The notes beneath the pieces are model-generated. The model saw only the letters and a list, made by a program, of their open reading frames with translations. It did not search any database and was not told where the DNA came from. The position numbers were made by a program, and so were the translations under genes. DNA of 11,219 nt from Bacillota bacterium (GTDB lineage Bacteria; Bacillota; Sulfobacillia; Thermaerobacterales; Thermaerobacteraceae), in the NCBI GenBank assembly GCA_003242195.1, contig QGUQ01000032.1, positions 1 through 11,219 on the forward strand, read 5' to 3'. Each line of letters opens with the position of its first letter. Position 1 is the first letter of the stretch. Positions 7,838 to 11,219 of the stretch are shown in pieces.

Positions 7838-7854
7838 GGACCCAAGTCTTCCTG

Positions 7855-7863
7855 CTAATACCA
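7855..7863 (-). promoter_or_regulatory. Candidate extended -10 promoter element for the polysaccharide cluster
   Basis: The minus strand reads TGGTATTAG, fitting an extended -10 (TGn plus a hexamer matching TATAAT at four of six positions). It lies inside the only markedly AT-rich island of the window: 7851-7910 is about 53% A+T by hand count. No good -35 is present at 16-18 bases; TCGACA occurs but only 13 bases away. If used, it would give a leader of about 260 bases before TTG 7587. Confidence 0.3.
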
Positions 7864-7939
7864 TCGGGGAATTTGTCGAGAAATTTACATCCGGGTCGAA
7901 ATTTGGGGTCCGCGTAGCCACGGCGGCTATAACCGGCCA

Positions 7940-9985
7940 TCATGGGGTCCCATGGGTCAAGGCATCGTACACCCGTACGGCCACGGCCGCCGCCTGGGCC
8001 CGGGACAGGTGGTCGCCCGGCCGGAACAGGCGGGCGCCGGAACCCGCGGGGGCGGCCATGCCCTTCATGATCCCGGCCTCCGCCACGGCGCCGACCTCGC
8101 CGGTATAGGCGGGCGGCACGTCGGCGAAGGGCTGGGAGGCGGCCGGCGGCAGGTCCAGAGCCCGGGCGATGATGAGGGCGGTTTCCAGCCGGGTGATGGG
8201 CCGGGTAGGTCGGAAAGTCCCGTCGTCATAGCCGAGGATCCAGCCGGCGGTGGCCGCCTTGGCCACGAAGGGGCCCAGGTTCCGCCGCTCGTCGACGTCG
8301 GGGAAGTCCACGGACGGGTCGATGGGTAGGGACACGCCCAGCGCCCGCTCGTAGGCGTTGACGATCATCTTGGCCAGTTGGTGGCGCTGGACGTCCTCGT
8401 CGGGGGCGAACCGGCCGTCGCCGTAACCCTCAACCAGACCCAGGTCAGCCGCCCGCTGGATCTCGCCATAGAGGGTCATGGAAGGGCTGACGTCGATGAA
8501 AGCAGACCGTTCCGGTTCGACCGGCGCCACCGGTTCTTCCTGGACGGCCCGGCCGGCGTCGGGCAGGCCGGGGACGGCCACGGCACCCTCCAGGGCGGGG
8601 AGGCGGCGCGCCGTAGCCAGCAGGTGCTGGCGGATGCCCGCGGCCGACAACCACGGAAAGCGGCTGGCCACCAGGGCGGCCACGCCCGTCACGTGGGGCG
8701 CGGCCATGGACGTACCGCTCATGTAGGCATAGGCCCCCTGGCCCGCCGCCCCGGGTACCGTGCTGAGGATGACCTCGCCGGGCGCCGCCAGGTCGACACT
8801 CTTCCTGCCAAAGTTCGAGAACGCCGGCAGGTACCCCTGGCTGTTGACGGCAGCCACCGCCACCAGGTTGTCCAGATCATAGGAAGCAGGGTAATAGGGC
8901 CTCGCATCGTTGTCCTGCCCGTTGTTGCCCGCCGCGGCGACGAACAGCATGTGGGACCGGGCGATGGCGTCCTTCAGGGCCTGATCGTGGTGGAAACCGC
9001 CCCAGGACATGTTGACGATCCGCGCCCCCATGCGCTCGGCATAGGCGATGGCCTCCACGGCGTCGGCGGAGGTCCCGGTATCGCCGGCAAAGACCTTGAG
9101 CACCATGATGCGGGCGCCCGGGGCCACGCCGGCCACGCCCTCGCCGTTGTCCCAGCGGGCGGCGATGATCCCCGCCACGTGGGTACCGTGTTCGTCCCCG
9201 TCCTCGGGGTCGAAGACGGTGGAATCCCGGTGGTAGAAGTCGTAGCCGTGGACGTCGTCCACGTACCCGTTGCCGTCGTCGTCCACGCCGGCCCGGCCCT
9301 TCGCCTCCGCCTCGTTGACCCACGCGGCCCCGGCCAGGTCGGGGTGCCGGAGGTCGACACCGGTGTCGATGACCGCCACCACCACACCCGCCGATCCCCG
9401 GGTCACGTCCCAGGCCGCGGGCGCGCCGATGTCCACGCCGGGGCGGCCCCGCCGGCCCAATACCGCCTGCCCCTCGTTGTGCAGGCCCCACTGCTGGCCG
9501 AACAAGGGATCGCCCGGCTGGACCGCCAGGCGGTAGACGTAGTTGGGCTGGACGTACTCGTAGCGGCCCGAGCGGCGCAAGGCCTCGGCCACCTCCGCGG
9601 TGCGGGCGGGGTCATCCACCCGGACGACCGCGGCGCCTGTCGGCAGCGTGCGCTGGATCCGCAGGCGGGGCTCCCGCTCTACGGCCTGCAACACCGCCTT
9701 CCGGGACCGGGCCGCCCGGGGCTTGACGATGAGCTCGCCGGGCCGGGCCGCCACCGCCTGTACGGGCCGGGCGGACACCCGCTCCCCGGCCGGACCGGCG
9801 GCCTCCGCCCTGCCCACGGGACCCTGGTAGCGGCCGACAGCCCCGGCCGACGGAAGCCCAACCAGGACGGGGAGGGCCACCAGGCACGCGGCAAGGACGG
9901 CTGCGGCCAAGCGCAGGCAGGGCCGCACCGCGCCCCTGGGATGGACGGACTGGCACGCATCCAGGCGACGGATCGAATCGCTCAC
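7940..9985 (-). CDS. Secreted subtilisin-like (S8) serine protease with three SLH domains
   Basis: This extracellular endopeptidase, 681 residues, is tethered to the cell wall. The N-terminus is basic, then hydrophobic (about 24-49), ending near SAGA as in a Sec signal peptide. A prodomain (about 82-155) contains GELIVKPR and YVQPNYVYRL, as in the thermitase/fervidolysin group, and leads into the mature-type start DPLFGQQWGLHN. The catalytic triad is complete: Asp207 (AVIDTGVD), His266 (EHGTHVAG) and Ser426 (MSGTSMAAPHVTG), with oxyanion Asn354 (AAGNNG). The insert VDDDGNGYVDDVHGYDF (234-250) is a typical calcium-binding-like loop. Three SLH domains follow at about 496-544, 560-610 and 619-675, each with a variant of FxDV and the G-G-FxP core. 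SLH domains bind pyruvylated secondary cell-wall polysaccharide. GTG 9985 has GGAGG 9 bases upstream and is followed directly by the signal sequence. The substrate is unknown; it may process surface proteins or scavenge peptides. The neighbouring genes concern envelope polysaccharide and lipid flipping. Confidence 0.96.
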   Translation of the reverse strand: MSDSIRRLDACQSVHPRGAVRPCLRLAAAVLAACLVALPVLVGLPSAGAVGRYQGPVGRAEAAGPAGERVSARPVQAVAARPGELIVKPRAARSRKAVLQAVEREPRLRIQRTLPTGAAVVRVDDPARTAEVAEALRRSGRYEYVQPNYVYRLAVQPGDPLFGQQWGLHNEGQAVLGRRGRPGVDIGAPAAWDVTRGSAGVVVAVIDTGVDLRHPDLAGAAWVNEAEAKGRAGVDDDGNGYVDDVHGYDFYHRDSTVFDPEDGDEHGTHVAGIIAARWDNGEGVAGVAPGARIMVLKVFAGDTGTSADAVEAIAYAERMGARIVNMSWGGFHHDQALKDAIARSHMLFVAAAGNNGQDNDARPYYPASYDLDNLVAVAAVNSQGYLPAFSNFGRKSVDLAAPGEVILSTVPGAAGQGAYAYMSGTSMAAPHVTGVAALVASRFPWLSAAGIRQHLLATARRLPALEGAVAVPGLPDAGRAVQEEPVAPVEPERSAFIDVSPSMTLYGEIQRAADLGLVEGYGDGRFAPDEDVQRHQLAKMIVNAYERALGVSLPIDPSVDFPDVDERRNLGPFVAKAATAGWILGYDDGTFRPTRPITRLETALIIARALDLPPAASQPFADVPPAYTGEVGAVAEAGIMKGMAAPAGSGARLFRPGDHLSRAQAAAVAVRVYDALTHGTP

Positions 9986-10227
9986 CTTCGGTGTCCTCCC
10001 CCGCCGCCGGCCCGGGGACCGGCAAGCGACGTGTCGGGCTGGCGGCTACTTCCACACGGCCGCGGAAGGCTCCTCTGGGTGGTTCTTCCTCGACATGTGC
10101 GATCCCAGCCGCCGGCAGGCATCGCTACGGCCAGGACGAATCGGACGGGCGGAGCAGCGGATCCAGCGGGCCCGAGCGGACCGGGCGCCTTGGGGCACGG
10201 AGCGTTCGGGGTCACGGCACCACGGCG
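9986..10227. other. Intergenic gap between flippase and protease genes
   Basis: The gap is 242 bases and GC-rich, with no supported gene. It holds the protease Shine-Dalgarno (GGAGG on the minus strand, 9999-9995). Directly upstream of that is a small GC hairpin at 10006-10023 (GCCGG/CCGGC), and another with a 7-base-pair stem at 10049-10068. Neither has a U tract, so neither is called a terminator. No clear promoter is visible, so the protease may share a transcript with the flippase gene. Confidence 0.4.
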
Positions 10228-11219
10228 TCAGGGCCTGCTGGGTCCCACGGCCACCACCCGGTACAGCCGCCGCCACGCCCGCGCCACCATGTCCCGAGCC
10301 ATGGCCCATTCCTCCACCCGGAACCACCGGAGGACCGCGGCATAGGCGGCCGCGCCGATGACCGCCAGTGTCGCCACCTCGCCGGCCAGGGGCAGGAAGC
10401 CGACGGGGCGCCCGGACAGTGCCGCGGCGGCCAGGTCACCAAAGAGGTACCGCCGCGCCAGCAAGATCACCGCCGCCATCACCGCCGACGCCGCCAGGGC
10501 CTTCAGCGTGCCCCGGGCCAGCGCCCGGTAGCTGATGGGCCCGGCCCGGCGCCGCACCCGCACCATCAGCACCAGGGCGCCCCACCACATGGCCAGGGCG
10601 GTGGCCAGGGCGATGCCGCCGTGGGCCAGGTAGCGCACCAGGATCAGGTTGAGGACGATGTTCAGGCCCATGGCGATGGCGCCGGTGCTGGCGGGCGTCC
10701 AGGTATCGCCCAGGCTGTAGAGGGCGCGGCTCAGGAGCTCGCGCCAGGCGTAGCCGGTGAGTCCCAGGACGAAGAACAGCAGGGCGTAGGCGGTGAGCTG
10801 GGTGTCGTGGAAGTCGAAGCGGCCCCGCTCGAAGACCAGGCGGGTGACCTCCACCCGCAGCAGGATCAGGACCACCGTGATGGGCACCATCAGGAACACC
10901 AGCAGCCGCAGGCCGCGGTTGAGGGCGGGGGAAAACCCCCCCGGTCTCCCCCGGGGGGCCCTCTCCGTCAGCTCGGGGTAGATGACGGTGATCAGCGGCT
11001 GGATCACCAGGCCCAGGGGCAGGCCCATGATACGCTGGGCGAAGGTCAGCGCCGCCGCGCTGCCGGCGGGCAGCCCCGAGGCCAGGGCCTTGTCCACGAC
11101 CTGGCTGAGCTGCACCGCGCCCGTCCCCACCAGCACCGGCCCCGTGCGCCGGAGGACCAGCGCCAGGTCCGGGTGGCGCCAGTCCAGCACCGGCCGGTAG
11201 GCCAGGCCCGCCCGTCGCA
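10228..11219 (-). CDS. murJ: MurJ/MviN-type lipid flippase (MOP superfamily), N-terminal part outside window
   Basis: This is a polytopic flippase of the MurJ family, which moves the peptidoglycan precursor lipid II, or related undecaprenyl-linked sugars, across the cytoplasmic membrane. The visible C-terminal 330 residues correspond to roughly the last seven or eight membrane helices of a family member of about 500-530 residues. Family signatures are FAQRIMGLPLGLVIQPLITV followed by YPEL, whose Arg aligns with the conserved Arg of transmembrane helix 8 in E. coli MurJ. Others are LVFERGRFDFHDT and RALYSLGDTWTPASTGAIAM, the latter continuing into GLNIVLNLILVRYLAHGGIALAT. The N-terminal arginines essential in MurJ lie outside the window. 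The frame is open to 11219 with no start, and the stop is at 10228. The context beside a Wzy-like polymerase cluster makes an exopolysaccharide flippase role possible. The gene symbol rests on family similarity only. Confidence 0.88.
   Translation of the reverse strand, partial: RRAGLAYRPVLDWRHPDLALVLRRTGPVLVGTGAVQLSQVVDKALASGLPAGSAAALTFAQRIMGLPLGLVIQPLITVIYPELTERAPRGRPGGFSPALNRGLRLLVFLMVPITVVLILLRVEVTRLVFERGRFDFHDTQLTAYALLFFVLGLTGYAWRELLSRALYSLGDTWTPASTGAIAMGLNIVLNLILVRYLAHGGIALATALAMWWGALVLMVRVRRRAGPISYRALARGTLKALAASAVMAAVILLARRYLFGDLAAAALSGRPVGFLPLAGEVATLAVIGAAAYAAVLRWFRVEEWAMARDMVARAWRRLYRVVAVGPSRP

Noticed and set aside
7818..7845. TTGGGT and TATACG, spaced 16 bases, as a promoter on the minus strand
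   Set aside because: The match to consensus is weak (three and four of six positions) and the spacer is a GC-rich hairpin; the extended -10 at 7855-7863 in the AT-rich island is the better candidate.
10049..10068. Hairpin CTTCC/GGAAG upstream of the protease as a terminator or riboswitch part
   Set aside because: There is no U tract after it and no known riboswitch core was recognised around it.
8378..10345. Long plus-strand open frame (655 residues) opposite the SLH protease gene
   Set aside because: It mirrors the protease codons, runs across its start region and into the flippase gene, and shows no recognisable motif or good ribosome binding site.

Overview
The window comes from a very GC-rich genome. 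By hand count, most coding stretches are about 68-75% GC. Genes are preceded by near-perfect GGAGG ribosome binding sites, GTG and TTG starts are common, and one secreted protein carries three S-layer homology (SLH) domains. Together these point to a high-GC, monoderm-type Firmicute, possibly a thermophile of the Thermaerobacter/Symbiobacterium kind. The organism assignment is inference, not something the sequence proves. Every supported gene lies on the minus strand, so transcription runs from high to low coordinates.

In transcription order the window starts (11219-10228) inside a MurJ/MviN-type lipid flippase of the MOP superfamily, with its N-terminal part outside the window. After a 242-base gap comes a secreted subtilisin-like (S8) serine protease with a signal peptide, a prodomain and three C-terminal SLH domains (9985-7940). 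A 352-base gap follows. It contains an AT-rich, promoter-like island and, just ahead of the next gene, a strong terminator-like hairpin.

Next is a tight four-gene polysaccharide cluster (7587-2200): a GT4 glycosyltransferase, a polytopic Wzy-like polymerase, a second GT4-type glycosyltransferase, and a WbaP-type polyprenyl-phosphate sugar phosphotransferase. Two of its gene junctions are 4-base start/stop overlaps (GTGA, ATGA). The third is either such an overlap or a 35-base gap, depending on the polymerase start. After a 487-base stretch with no convincing gene comes a CocE/NonD (X-Pro dipeptidyl-peptidase S15-like) hydrolase starting at GTG 1712. It runs off the left edge, probably only a few residues short of its stop.

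A coherent reading is cell-surface assembly. The phosphotransferase puts the first sugar phosphate on undecaprenyl phosphate. The two GTs extend it, a MOP flippase (possibly the MurJ-like protein) exports the lipid-linked unit, and the Wzy-like protein polymerises it outside. SLH domains classically bind a secondary cell-wall polysaccharide, so the SLH protease beside this cluster may use its product as an anchor; that link is inference. No tRNA, rRNA, CRISPR array, insertion sequence or phage gene was seen. I found no clearly undescribed system. The points most worth a second look are the structured leader before the polysaccharide cluster, the flippase context, and the eroded-looking stretch at 1731-2199.
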